A stretch of DNA of 36,546 bases from Deltaproteobacteria bacterium RIFCSPHIGHO2_02_FULL_43_33 (GCA_001798165.1 MGRL01000065.1:1-36546), one strand, 5' to 3'. Numbered from the stretch's first letter, positions 8,001 to 15,915 are shown. Translations and numbers: made by a program. The notes: generated by a model not told the origin, from the letters alone.

Positions 8001-9364
8001 GTGTTGAGATAGTCGGCACAGGCACAGGCAACGGCCAGATAAGGTCCATATCCAGTCATACAGCTGTTGCCACCAGTGTGATAACCGTTGACCCGGCGTT
8101 TAACACTGCCCCTGCAGCTGCCGGCAACACAGCATACATAAGAAAATGCAGTATATACAATAACGGAAGTGACTATGATGCATTAACGGCTCCATGGCCA
8201 AGGTTTACCAGAGGCACAATAACCCTTACCGCAGGTTCATCAACAGCAACAATCAACCTTGGCGCAAGCAGCAACGGCATACCGTCCACTGTAATACCCG
8301 GATGGTATCTCTATGTGGGTACGTTATATAGTGCTGTAAATAATAATGTGATGCCAAATGTGGGCGCCTGCTCTGCCACAGCCCCATGTCCGCCAATGCT
8401 TGCCACAAGCGGTTGGTATCAGGTTACAGGCATAAGCGTCAATGCCAGCGGAACCGGGACAACATCAGTAACTCTAAATATAACCCCGCCGCCTCCTACG
8501 AACTCGAGTGGTAATAACTATGCCCTTACAGCAGGCCTTGGTAATAACTTTATCCCGCCTTATGGACCATGGAGTGTCATTGCCTGCACAGACTGCCATG
8601 ATACGGATAGCCCAACAGACCCATCAGGGCCGCATGGTTCTGCAAGGCCGTGGATATTAAGGCAGTTAGAGGCCCAGAGTTTTCCGTGGTTTATCGGCGG
8701 TATAAACGCAACAACAGCCACTAATCCTACTACGCCTAATAGCGCCACATATCTTATAACTGTAGGCTATCCTGATGGCAGCACAGCATGGCCAAATGTT
8801 GGCACAGCCAATGGCAACCCAATGCCTAATTATATGTGCCTAAACTGCCATAGGGCAGATGTCTATGGTTATGAGGATACTGCTCCTAAGGACGATACTG
8901 CTCCAACAGGAGCAAGTTTCTCAAACTTTGCGTGGCGTTACATGTCCAGGCTTCCGCATATACCAGATGGTAGTTCAGGTCATCCTAAGGATTCTGATGG
9001 TTCTGCTAATGCAACGAACTCCTATGGGATTATGTGTTTGAACTGCCACGGCGGAGATGCACGGGCGCTTGGAAGCACACTCCCGCCAATAAACCAGGCG
9101 CTTGGCGGTATCCATGGCTCAAACCTTGGTATCGGTAATGACTCTACAAATACAGCTGTCGGAGCAAGCTACAGGGGCAGGCGCCTCCTTAATGGGGCTA
9201 TATGGGTTGGCGTAACAAGGGCTACAACCTCAGCAGGTGTTGCATGCTGGACTAAGAACGGCGCTAGTTTCGCCGCTACAGATGGCGTATCGTCTTGCAG
9301 CCGTAGTCATGCAGGGGATGCCGGTAGATTAGCCAATTATCCATATTACTCAGGGTCAGATTAG
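5018..9364 (+). CDS. Giant modular multiheme cytochrome c (13 CXXCH, 1448 residues)
   Basis: A very large exported cytochrome. The signal peptide is residues 1-25 (ends SVYA). CXXCH sites lie at 87, 153, 182, 202, 260, 316, 373, 577, 748, 893, 1190, 1274 and 1340. A possible CX6CH lies at 44-52. The N-terminal third carries seven closely spaced hemes. From heme 7 onward, five ~70-residue modules with a GTGxGQxRxI core (421-491, 499-570, 627-702, 763-836, 967-1042) alternate with single hemes. A related beta-rich stretch follows at ~1063-1170. The C-terminus (~1360-1448) is heme-free but has C1410 and C1427, the latter followed by SRSH. ATG is preceded by AAGAGGTGATAT, close to a perfect Shine-Dalgarno. 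It is last gene of the cytochrome operon and probably acts at the cell surface or as an extracellular conductor. Confidence 0.92.
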   Translation: MYRRFITTLVLSIIFGVVCCTSVYAVGTGDGNLLRRTNQGDDTCGGPTNACHNLQVHNATNTESSYWSSNPNKWGDTATSKYGKFVCQTCHTPHNTNNIYLIREKIKFPDGSTMPSLLTESTVDFRYKSGTAGSAPYVMGDDSDNHTTSTRPCEVCHSLTKHHRYNTSAQTDGKTHNNAIDCNNCHYHEQGFKKLGEGGAECGTCHSTITTPMLGNDSDGQSKYHMVMQNVDITNIGGIGTDSKYPSESTPAASSTHRRCLMCHAEMENFSPLKNASTPGRAYNLRKTITTAPSNQSDTSQLANTDYDKGTSSGICTSCHQYQQTKDNTKQTTADNTTYTPVINPALFANSPHNYTVDVTNAFIDNSTFKANCVKCHNDTLTKEKQTGAYNFGLHVSTVRRLNAVTNANETSSSPNYNKTNYGTATSGTTTTIVDTNKNWTTNMWANRPVNILSGTGNGQTRWIASNTSNTLTITTLTTAPSTDSVYLIGDSRSVDSGTSTGSNTATTLNDTTKTTSWKSNYWKNRLITIVYGTGTGQTRKISTNTGTALTVSPNWTTTPDLTSKYSIGDPMEEDFCFKCHSMTNPNAKTATKMDYYGAATVVNGKMLKMEDMFMTYTGTGGTGSNADTTNCPSATYPTSTSIVISPSPAWTTGQWASYAIRITGGTGAGQIRKIAGSGASFLCLDKDWTTAPVAASAYEIGQIRHRIDAYAGVHRTDEVINAPSTSTSAPAGWFTTTGTNPTYHSGCTDCHNPHAQKKSGDDNGTATGGTATTITDTNKSTWTQDQWRGYNLRLMDGTGAGQERMIVTNTTTGTIYVGAAFSISPASGTYYTIVPTGRPDKGNNLAGPNNGQWGVDVAPADYPTPAVGSYSNPVFTKNTSLVSGSDKIYELCFKCHSDYGWGNNGTPFNIVDATSATINVYQTTASTNIAREFNPHNVGYHPVVDVGANQPITAMGGSPVNVGSSSGYTISSGTTADVTVGANLGTANQYDGNCVEIVGTGTGNGQIRSISSHTAVATSVITVDPAFNTAPAAAGNTAYIRKCSIYNNGSDYDALTAPWPRFTRGTITLTAGSSTATINLGASSNGIPSTVIPGWYLYVGTLYSAVNNNVMPNVGACSATAPCPPMLATSGWYQVTGISVNASGTGTTSVTLNITPPPPTNSSGNNYALTAGLGNNFIPPYGPWSVIACTDCHDTDSPTDPSGPHGSARPWILRQLEAQSFPWFIGGINATTATNPTTPNSATYLITVGYPDGSTAWPNVGTANGNPMPNYMCLNCHRADVYGYEDTAPKDDTAPTGASFSNFAWRYMSRLPHIPDGSSGHPKDSDGSANATNSYGIMCLNCHGGDARALGSTLPPINQALGGIHGSNLGIGNDSTNTAVGASYRGRRLLNGAIWVGVTRATTSAGVACWTKNGASFAATDGVSSCSRSHAGDAGRLANYPYYSGSD
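6278..8143 (+). repeat. Five tandem-dispersed beta-module repeats within the giant cytochrome
   Basis: Coding repeats of about 210-228 nt lie at 6278-6490, 6512-6727, 6896-7123, 7304-7525 and 7916-8143. Each encodes a start like T-D-T-(N)K-xW or close variant, then W/Y...N-(G/D)-G-T-G-x-G-Q-x-R-x-I, and ends in a Y-x-I-(G/V) strand. A 19-nt stretch is identical in modules 1 (6380-6398) and 5 (8021-8039). This suggests duplication or recombination between modules. A diverged sixth copy is in the upstream gene at about 4633-4860. Confidence 0.8.
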
Positions 9365-9393
9365 TAAGCTAAAACAGATGAGAGGTAGATTAG

Positions 9394-9428
9394 AAAGGCG
9401 GGGCGTGTTTAACCCCCGCCTTTCGTTT
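9394..9428 (+). terminator. Rho-independent terminator of the cytochrome operon
   Basis: The stem AAAGGCGGGG (9394-9403) pairs with CCCCGCCTTT (9414-9423) across a 10-base loop and is followed by a T-rich run (CGTTTTG). It lies 30 bp after the giant cytochrome stop and ends the four-gene transcript. Confidence 0.85.
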
Positions 9429-9496
9429 TGATAAAAGATGATTGCCTGAACACCCTTCAATGCTTGATTAGAGCTATAAACTATCGGAGGAGGAAT

Positions 9497-10462
9497 ATGG
9501 TATGGAAAAGTAAATCTTTATTATCCATCATTTTATTAGCGGTCTTTTTCTTATCTATCAACTGCTCTGTTGAGGCTAATCCAAGGGTTGTAAAAGATAT
9601 GGAGGTAAAGGGAGGCCCCCTTGGTCTTGCTGTTGATGAGAAGAATCAGAGGCTGCTTGTGCTTAATTATTCTGACGGGACATTGGCTGTTATAAAAGAA
9701 GACGATTTCAGCCTTATTAAGAGGATTCCTCTTAATAAGAAAGTTGATGCCAATCTTGATACCCGTTCAGTGGCATATGACCCTGGTTTTAATCGCATAT
9801 ATATTGCAACTGGCCAAGACGGCGTCCTTGTTTTAGATGGGTCAACCTATGAAGTCCTGTTTGGGATTGAGGACAAAAAGGACAAGAGGTTTATCGCTGA
9901 TATAGCATTGGGTGACAACCGTCTATATCTCCTTGATTGGTATGGATATATACATAAATACGATAGAACAGGAAAATTGGAGGCTTCTATTAAAATTATG
10001 GATTCATCCTATATGTATAGAGGCCCTCTCGGCAGACTCTATCTGACTTCTGGCAATAAAGGTCTTGGGGTGGTGGATGGCAGCAAAGAAAAGGTAATTG
10101 CTGCTGTGCCTGTAAATATACTTTCTATCCCTGCGAGCGCTCGAAACACGGTATATGCAGCAGGCCCTGGAAAACTTTATGCGATAGATGCAAAGTCGCT
10201 GAAGGTTAAGAAGACTATTGATGTGGACTATCCTGCTAAGGGCGGCCTTGGCATGGACATTAACCCCAATACAGGCCATCTTTTCCTTGTAACCTCTGAA
10301 GATACAGTGACGGTCATTGACACTAAAAAATGGAAAAAGATGGGTAGTCTTAAGGTATGCAAGTCCCCCCGGTCTATTGCTATAAGTAAAGTGACAAATA
10401 ATGTGTATGTTGCATGTCCAAATAGCGATGCCATTACAGTTATAAAGGATATCTCTCAATAA
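9497..10462 (+). CDS. Exported YVTN-type beta-propeller protein
   Basis: A 321-residue periplasmic or secreted protein. The start is placed at ATG 9497 because GGAGGAGG lies at 9486-9493; a longer open frame from 9428 would overlap the terminator and has no ribosome site. The signal peptide is about residues 1-26 (hydrophobic SLLSIILLAVFFLSI, cleavage near VEA-NP). The rest consists of repeated ~40-residue beta-propeller blades (GLAVDEKNQRLLVLNY, AIDAKSLKVKKTIDVD, NNVYVACPNSDAITVI) of the YncE/YVTN kind. No catalytic or heme motif is present. It lies 2 bp before resB1 and is probably cotranscribed with it. A chaperone-like or scaffold role in cytochrome assembly is inferred from position only. 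Confidence 0.8.
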   Translation: MVWKSKSLLSIILLAVFFLSINCSVEANPRVVKDMEVKGGPLGLAVDEKNQRLLVLNYSDGTLAVIKEDDFSLIKRIPLNKKVDANLDTRSVAYDPGFNRIYIATGQDGVLVLDGSTYEVLFGIEDKKDKRFIADIALGDNRLYLLDWYGYIHKYDRTGKLEASIKIMDSSYMYRGPLGRLYLTSGNKGLGVVDGSKEKVIAAVPVNILSIPASARNTVYAAGPGKLYAIDAKSLKVKKTIDVDYPAKGGLGMDINPNTGHLFLVTSEDTVTVIDTKKWKKMGSLKVCKSPRSIAISKVTNNVYVACPNSDAITVIKDISQ

Positions 10463-10464
10463 GG

Positions 10465-11823
10465 ATGCGAGGTGTGTGGCGTATTTTTATTTCCAGAAGG
10501 TTTGCTGTTTCCCTTCTGGTTCTTATGCTCGGTCTGCTTATCCTGGCAATTCTCCTGCCGAATCCTTCCATTTTAAGCCCTGAAGAAATCCGCACTATCA
10601 AAGAACAAAGGCCGTATCTTTTCAAGATAACAGAGATTTTAGGCATTCAAGGGCTCACAGCATCTCCATTTTTCTTTGTTCTTCCGTTCCTTATATTTAT
10701 AAGCACAGCCATCTGCACATGGACCCGTCTACAGAGTAGGTTGAAAAGCGGTGGGGCGGAGATTGAAGGGAGAGTTTTCAAGGCAGCTAAAGAGGTTACA
10801 GTCAAAGGTGAAGCTAAGATTGTAAGGTCAAGGTTCCTGAAAGCCTTCAGCAGCCCTCTATGGAGCGTTCAGGAGAATATAAAGGAAGAAATTCCTATAC
10901 TAATAGCTCATAGAGGCAGGTTCGGGTTCTGGGGGTCTATGTTGTTCCATTTGGGCCTTCTGACAGTCCTTCTGGCTACGATAGTTACAGGCCTTACCCT
11001 GTTTACAGGAGAGATGCTCCTTACCGAGGGCTATCCAATTCCATTGAAGGAGGAAGGGTTTCTCAAGGTGTGGAGGAGGCCATTTTTCGGAATGAAACTT
11101 CCGGATGAGGCTATAACCTTGGAAGAATTTAAGAGGGTTTTCAAAGATAATAAATATCCTATAGACTATATTGCTACGGTGAGGGTAGGGGAAAAAGACG
11201 GTTTCTCTTTCCTTAAAGATATAAGGGTAAATGACCCTCTTAAATATCAGGGACTTCAATATAATATAGACAGGTATGGCTTTGCGCCTTCATTTGTGAT
11301 AAAAGGTAAAGACGGAAAGGTTCTTTTTGACGGCGATATCAATCTGGTACTCGTTGGCGGGCAAGAAGATTCTTTTCAGATTCCTGATACAGATATCGGT
11401 ATTACGGTTCGTTTTTATCCTGACTTCGTTATGACCAAGGATGGTCCGAGGACCAGGTCTGACATACTGAACAATCCTGTTTTCAGTATTAAGGTTACGA
11501 GAGAAGGTATTGTTATGAAACAGGGGTTTCTGTACATGGGTCAAGAGGCAGAAATGACAGACATCATGATAACATATACAGGAATCAAATACTGGGTTCA
11601 TATCCTGGTCGCGAGAGATTGGGGCGCTCCTGTTTTATTTATAGGTCTTGTGTTTTTAGTAATAGGGCTTATTGCAAGGCTCTTATTTTATGAAAAAGGA
11701 TTGAATGTAGTAATAAATGCAGAAGGAGAAAATTGTATAGTAAAGGTTTCTGGTTATACAAAGTACTTCCCTGCATTCTTTGAGCGAGAGATTAAAAAGA
11801 TCATAGAAGAGGTAACAAAGTGA
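10465..11823 (+). CDS. resB: ResB/Ccs1-type cytochrome c biogenesis protein (first copy)
   Basis: A System II cytochrome c maturation protein, 452 residues. ResB and CcsA together form the heme-export and heme-ligation complex of the cytoplasmic membrane. Membrane segments lie near 12-31, 68-86, 155-180 and 392-412, separating a large periplasmic domain (about 185-390). His162 in the third segment (LFHLGLL) is the position expected for a heme-ligating transmembrane histidine. The ATG at 10465 follows the propeller stop by 2 bp; its stop overlaps the next start. The partner ccsA is immediately downstream. It presumably attaches heme to the cytochromes encoded upstream. Confidence 0.88.
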   Translation: MRGVWRIFISRRFAVSLLVLMLGLLILAILLPNPSILSPEEIRTIKEQRPYLFKITEILGIQGLTASPFFFVLPFLIFISTAICTWTRLQSRLKSGGAEIEGRVFKAAKEVTVKGEAKIVRSRFLKAFSSPLWSVQENIKEEIPILIAHRGRFGFWGSMLFHLGLLTVLLATIVTGLTLFTGEMLLTEGYPIPLKEEGFLKVWRRPFFGMKLPDEAITLEEFKRVFKDNKYPIDYIATVRVGEKDGFSFLKDIRVNDPLKYQGLQYNIDRYGFAPSFVIKGKDGKVLFDGDINLVLVGGQEDSFQIPDTDIGITVRFYPDFVMTKDGPRTRSDILNNPVFSIKVTREGIVMKQGFLYMGQEAEMTDIMITYTGIKYWVHILVARDWGAPVLFIGLVFLVIGLIARLLFYEKGLNVVINAEGENCIVKVSGYTKYFPAFFEREIKKIIEEVTK

Positions 11824-12632
11824 TTCAATTAGAAGGAATTTTACTGTGGTTAGGGGTAGGGGGGTATGTTTTAAGCATCCTTGCCTATCTCGTAGGATTG
11901 ATATTTAAAAAGGAGAAAGCGGCTGTCTGGGGCTTCTGGTTTATATCCTTTGGCTTTATTCTCCATACTGTTTCAATAGCTACAAGATGGATTGTGACAG
12001 GCCATCCGCCTGTAATAGCCGGCTATGAGCACTCACTCTTCGGTTCCTGGTTTATAATCCTATTATTCTTTACCATCAGGATATGGCTGCCAAAGATTGA
12101 ACTTTTCGGCATCGCGATTATTCCATTTGCCCTCTTTGTCTTAGGCAATGGTATAATGACCGCTTCAGTTCATGAGCCCCTTTCTCCGCCGTATCAGAGC
12201 AACTGGCTTTGGGTGCATATAACCTTTGCATGGTTTGCCTATGGTTCATTTTCGGTAGCAGCCGCTATAGCTATACTTTATCTTTTAAGGGTCGGCATTA
12301 TATCAAAGTTTTTAGAGAGGTTGCCTGAACCCGAGATATTAGATGACCTTATCTTTAGATTTATATTTTTTGGTTTTATATCTCTTACTATTGAGGTTGG
12401 GGCAGGCGCTATATGGGCAAAGGGGTTATGGGGCAGGTACTGGGGATGGGACCCTGTAGAGACATGGTCACTCATATCTTGGCTCACCTATGGCATAAAT
12501 CTCCATCTGAGAACAACACTTGGTTGGCAGGGTTCTAAGGCAGCATGGCTCACTATAATCTCTTTTGTGGCAATTATTATAACATTCTTTGGGATAGGAT
12601 TTGTGGTGGGTATCCATACGCAACTCTTATAA
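11820..12632 (+). CDS. ccsA: CcsA/ResC cytochrome c heme synthetase (first copy)
   Basis: A 270-residue integral membrane protein with about eight hydrophobic segments. The tryptophan-rich WWD-type motif RYWGWDPVETW (206-216) binds heme in the CcmC/CcmF/CcsA superfamily. Candidate ligand histidines are H133 (WVHITF), H229 (NLHLR) and H71 (YEHSLF). With ResB it moves heme across the membrane and joins it to CXXCH cysteines. It starts at GTG overlapping the resB stop (GTGA), which implies translational coupling. Length and motif are typical for CcsA. Confidence 0.9.
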   Translation: MIQLEGILLWLGVGGYVLSILAYLVGLIFKKEKAAVWGFWFISFGFILHTVSIATRWIVTGHPPVIAGYEHSLFGSWFIILLFFTIRIWLPKIELFGIAIIPFALFVLGNGIMTASVHEPLSPPYQSNWLWVHITFAWFAYGSFSVAAAIAILYLLRVGIISKFLERLPEPEILDDLIFRFIFFGFISLTIEVGAGAIWAKGLWGRYWGWDPVETWSLISWLTYGINLHLRTTLGWQGSKAAWLTIISFVAIIITFFGIGFVVGIHTQLL

Positions 12633-12693
12633 TGAATGCAATGAATTAACAACCGAATCCTAAATTACACATAGTCTTGAAAAGGAAAGTAAA

Positions 12694-13200
12694 ATGCAGA
12701 CAATATCCAATAACAAAGTTCAAGATGCAGCAAGGGTCATTATAATAAGAGGGCTTATTCTTCTATTCTTCCTTGTTCTTGTCTACAGCTGCAACTCAGC
12801 GACTAAAGATCCGGAGGTTTCCATTTTGGAAACGAATATACGGCGATATAACAGGGCGTTGATAGATGCCTACAAGGAGTTATCTGTAGACCCGCTTCAG
12901 GAGATAGCATCTGAACGGGAGATGGGAAAGGTAAATATGATTATTATGGGTTTCAGGGCTAAGAATCAATATATGGAATCAGAGTTAAAGGGAATAGAGT
13001 TTAAGGAAATAAAGCGAAACAAAGAAGACTCGGCAGATGTGGAAACAAAAGAGGCATGGAGATTTCGTTACATGGATAAAAAAACAGGGCAGGAGGTAAA
13101 ACCCTGGGCAGAGGCAGAGTATAAGCTTAGTTACCATATTATAAAGAATCAAGGTAAATGGCTGGTCGGCACTGTAGAATTTGTAAAAGAGAAGAAATGA
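12694..13200 (+). CDS. Small lipoprotein in the cytochrome maturation cluster
   Basis: A 168-residue protein of unrecognised family. A hydrophobic segment (about 17-31) ends in a lipobox-like LVYSC, so it is a probable outer- or inner-membrane lipoprotein with mature Cys33 or thereabouts. The body is helical (ETNIRRYNRALIDAYKEL) followed by beta strands (EAWRFRYMDKKTGQ, KWLVGTVEF). This resembles an NTF2-like or ARC6/IMS-type fold, though that is only impression. The following gene looks like a paralogue. AAGGAAAG precedes the ATG. It overlaps the next gene by ATGA. Confidence 0.7.
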   Translation: MQTISNNKVQDAARVIIIRGLILLFFLVLVYSCNSATKDPEVSILETNIRRYNRALIDAYKELSVDPLQEIASEREMGKVNMIIMGFRAKNQYMESELKGIEFKEIKRNKEDSADVETKEAWRFRYMDKKTGQEVKPWAEAEYKLSYHIIKNQGKWLVGTVEFVKEKK

Positions 13201-13715
13201 AAGATTTCCTTAAAATAATTATTATATCTCTTCTTATCTTTTTCGGCATAATCTATATAGAGGAGAGAGAAACCCTTGTCTATCCTATTTTAGGGCAGGT
13301 AAAGATAGAGACTCCATTTGACAAGGATAGGATAGAAAAAGTTGTTATAGACTTTAATAAGACGCTGATAGAGGCGTATGAAAAGGGGGACGCAGCTATT
13401 TTAAAAGGGGCAGACGAGGCATTGAAGGGACAGATAGATTTTGAGATAGCTTTTTTACATGCAAAAGGGTGGAGCTTTGTCCCAAGGTTTTCCCGCCTTG
13501 ATATCTCAGATGTAAGATTTGAAGACAACAGGCTGAAGGTTATAACCTCTGAGGATTGGAATATAAGAATAATTGACCATAAGAGACAGGAAGAGAGGCT
13601 CAAAGACGAGATATACACGATGACTTACACCCTTGAAAAAACGGGCGAGACATGGGTAATCACAACAATCTATCCTGAAAGGGGAAATTCTGCAAAACCG
13701 AGGGCCAATGGGTGA
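13197..13715 (+). CDS. Membrane-anchored paralogue of the preceding lipoprotein
   Basis: A 172-residue protein with one N-terminal membrane segment (about 5-18) and a periplasmic domain. I place the start at ATG 13197, which overlaps the upstream stop (ATGA); a longer frame from 13158 would overlap the preceding gene by 14 codons. The domain shares the order and motifs of its neighbour: LIEAYEKGD helix, a hydrophobic middle (IAFLHAKGWSF), then EDWNIRIIDHKRQ and TWVITTIYP strands. This indicates tandem duplication. It is coupled to the second resB through overlapping GTG/TGA. The function is unknown; association with heme attachment is inferred from context. Confidence 0.72.
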   Translation: MKDFLKIIIISLLIFFGIIYIEERETLVYPILGQVKIETPFDKDRIEKVVIDFNKTLIEAYEKGDAAILKGADEALKGQIDFEIAFLHAKGWSFVPRFSRLDISDVRFEDNRLKVITSEDWNIRIIDHKRQEERLKDEIYTMTYTLEKTGETWVITTIYPERGNSAKPRANG

Positions 13716-14980
13716 TGAATACCTTCCATAGGATATGGGATTTTTTAGCATCCAGAAGGATGGCGATAGCCCTGCTGACCGCTGCCTCCATCTATTACCT
13801 TATCCTACTTGTATTCAGTATAATTGCTTCAAGACATAACGCTGACAACATCTCGCAAACCTATCCTTTTCTTCTCCTGTATCTTTTGTTTTATATAAAT
13901 ATCGGCCTGTGTATCTACAGATGGCTGCCTACACTGAAACTTAAACTTACAACCTTTCCCTTGAAACATGGGAGCATATCAGAGCATCACCCTGTTTTTA
14001 TAAGCGGTGATAAATCTATAATTGTCAATAGGTTAAGGAAAAGAGGTTATAAAGTTGTTGATGATAGCGGCGAGCGGAAATATCTTGTAAAAGGCAGGTA
14101 TTCGCCTATAGGAGGTTTGCTTTTCCATCTCAGCCTCTTTCCAATCTTTATTGGGATTGTTATAAGTATCAATACCCGATTTATAGGAGAGACTCTTATG
14201 GTGGATGGCCAACCATTTTGGGGAATGCCTGATGAATATCTCTGGTCAAGCGCTAAAGAGCCTGATAGTATGCCAAAACTATCCCTTTCAGTAGATAAGA
14301 TAGAGGCTGATTTCTGGGAGGATAAGCAGCTCTTTACCAAGCTTACTGCAATCGTGAGATTTCCTGCCGATACTTTGAAAAATCAGGCTATTATGAAGAT
14401 TAGCGACCCTGTTGTGTTCGGAGATACTTATGTTAGGATTGCGGGCATGGGTTATACTATCTCCTTTGAGGCAGGCGATAAAGAGGGGTATCTGATAGAT
14501 AAAGGAATAGTCAAATTGAATGTCTTTGCCCCTGGTTCTGAGGATTCTTTTAGTATAGGCGGGCTTCCGCATAAGGTCTATCTTAAGGTATATCCTGATT
14601 ACTATTTGGTAGATGGTAAACTGAATACAAAGACATTTTATCCAAAAAATCCGGCATACTATATAAAGATTGTGAGGGGCAAGCTGATTCTCTATGAAGG
14701 GCCGCTTTTAGCCAGCCAGGAAGTTAAAGTTGATGATTTTATTTTGCGTCTCCCCAAGGTGGGGTATTGGGGCCAGGTTCAAATAGTCAGGGATGGGGGG
14801 GCAAGGTTCGTATTTGCCGGGTTTATCCTTATGATTGCAGGGCTTGTATGGAGGTTTGTCTGGTATAGAAGGGATATAATGCTTATCCCTGGTCCCGAAG
14901 GCGGGACAAATGTTATTGGCTTTGCTGAATATTTCCCGAAAGGATTTGTGGAATGGCTTAAAAAGATGGGGAGAAAATAA
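13712..14980 (+). CDS. ResB/Ccs1-type cytochrome c biogenesis protein (second copy)
   Basis: A 422-residue second ResB-like protein, clearly diverged from the copy at 10465. Membrane segments lie near 18-38, 52-70, 132-150 and 366-385. His139 (GLLFHLSLF) matches His162 of the first copy. The periplasmic domain shares VDKIEADFWED-type and DGKLNTKTFYP-like segments with the family. Start GTG at 13712 (AGGG seven bases upstream) or ATG at 13715; both overlap the previous stop. Its expected CcsA partner is not adjacent but lies beyond an antisense TPR gene at 15916. It may form a dedicated synthetase for atypical heme sites. Confidence 0.82.
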   Translation: MMNTFHRIWDFLASRRMAIALLTAASIYYLILLVFSIIASRHNADNISQTYPFLLLYLLFYINIGLCIYRWLPTLKLKLTTFPLKHGSISEHHPVFISGDKSIIVNRLRKRGYKVVDDSGERKYLVKGRYSPIGGLLFHLSLFPIFIGIVISINTRFIGETLMVDGQPFWGMPDEYLWSSAKEPDSMPKLSLSVDKIEADFWEDKQLFTKLTAIVRFPADTLKNQAIMKISDPVVFGDTYVRIAGMGYTISFEAGDKEGYLIDKGIVKLNVFAPGSEDSFSIGGLPHKVYLKVYPDYYLVDGKLNTKTFYPKNPAYYIKIVRGKLILYEGPLLASQEVKVDDFILRLPKVGYWGQVQIVRDGGARFVFAGFILMIAGLVWRFVWYRRDIMLIPGPEGGTNVIGFAEYFPKGFVEWLKKMGRK

Positions 14981-15006
14981 GTAGAATACTAATTTGGCCA
15001 AACTTA

Positions 15007-15798
15007 TTATTGTTCTGATTTCAGCGTTTGAGATTCTCTGCCAAGCAATTCAAGGGCTTGCTGTGCCTCTGTAAAATCCGGTCTTAGTTTTAAAGCCTTT
15101 TGAAACTCTTCTTTAACCTTATCTTTTAATCCCATTTTCCAGTATACGACTCCGAGGTTATAATGGGCTTTTGGATAGTCTGGGTCCAGGGTTATAGCGG
15201 CTATGTATTTCTGTACAGCCTCATTGAGTTGGCCTTTATGATAGTAGGCAAGCCCAAGATTATTATAGGCTGCCACAAAGCCGGGTTTCAGCTCTACTGC
15301 GGTCAAAAATTGCTGCGTAGCCTCATCTAATCGGCCTTGCTCATAATAAGCGAGTCCAAGGTTATGATAAGCTTCTGCAAAATCATGCTTTAGCCTTAAG
15401 GCATGTTTATATTCCTCTATAGCGTCATCCAATTTGCGCTGATTATAGTATATATTTCCAAGATTATTATAAGCGCCTGCATCGTTTGGGTTTAGTTTTA
15501 ATGCAGTCATGTATTCTCTGATAGCTTTTTCTAATTGACCTGCATCGTGATAATCAGCTCCAAGGTTGCTGTGCCCCCTTCCTTTTTCTGAGCTTTTTCT
15601 TACTACATCCTCCCCTATAGTTACTGCTTTATTCCATACTACATTTCTTTTATAGGTTGCAAAGGAAGAGGGTATGATTATTACAAGTATGAGGGCAATG
15701 AGAAGAAACTGCTTTAGGTTAGATGAGGTCTTCTTTCCGAGCTGCTTTTTTATTTCACCTTTTCTCCTCTTTGCCTTACCCATAAGTTTTTTTAACAT
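15007..15798 (-). CDS. Membrane-anchored TPR protein
   Basis: A 263-residue protein with a basic N-terminus, one membrane segment (about 30-47) and five TPR units. Each contains AYNNLGxxYYxxGxLxEA followed by a KLxPxx turn; a partial sixth unit ends the protein. The juxtamembrane stretch, RNVVWNKAVTIGEDVVRK, resembles the join between the last membrane helix and the TPRs in large TMTC/dolichol-mannose-transferase-like proteins. This could therefore be a split-off tail of such a protein. TPRs serve as protein-interaction scaffolds. It lies antisense between resB2 and ccsA2, so it interrupts that gene pair. No good Shine-Dalgarno is visible. Confidence 0.8.
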   Translation of the reverse strand: MLKKLMGKAKRRKGEIKKQLGKKTSSNLKQFLLIALILVIIIPSSFATYKRNVVWNKAVTIGEDVVRKSSEKGRGHSNLGADYHDAGQLEKAIREYMTALKLNPNDAGAYNNLGNIYYNQRKLDDAIEEYKHALRLKHDFAEAYHNLGLAYYEQGRLDEATQQFLTAVELKPGFVAAYNNLGLAYYHKGQLNEAVQKYIAAITLDPDYPKAHYNLGVVYWKMGLKDKVKEEFQKALKLRPDFTEAQQALELLGRESQTLKSEQ

Positions 15799-15915
15799 AT
15801 TAGAGCAAGGTTTGCAAAAATATTACCCCGATTTTACCTGTTGATATTTTTGCCACACCCTGATATTTTAATACTGCTTCAGCAGTGTAAATTTTTCTTA
15901 TGAGGTAAAACCGAT

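Noticed and set aside
9428-9496. N-terminal extension of the propeller gene
   Set aside because: It would begin inside the terminator and lacks a ribosome site, while GGAGGAGG precedes ATG 9497 and gives a proper signal peptide.
14981-15006. Shared terminator between resB2 and the TPR gene
   Set aside because: Only the short palindrome TTTGGCCAAA is present, without a stable GC-rich stem or T-run.
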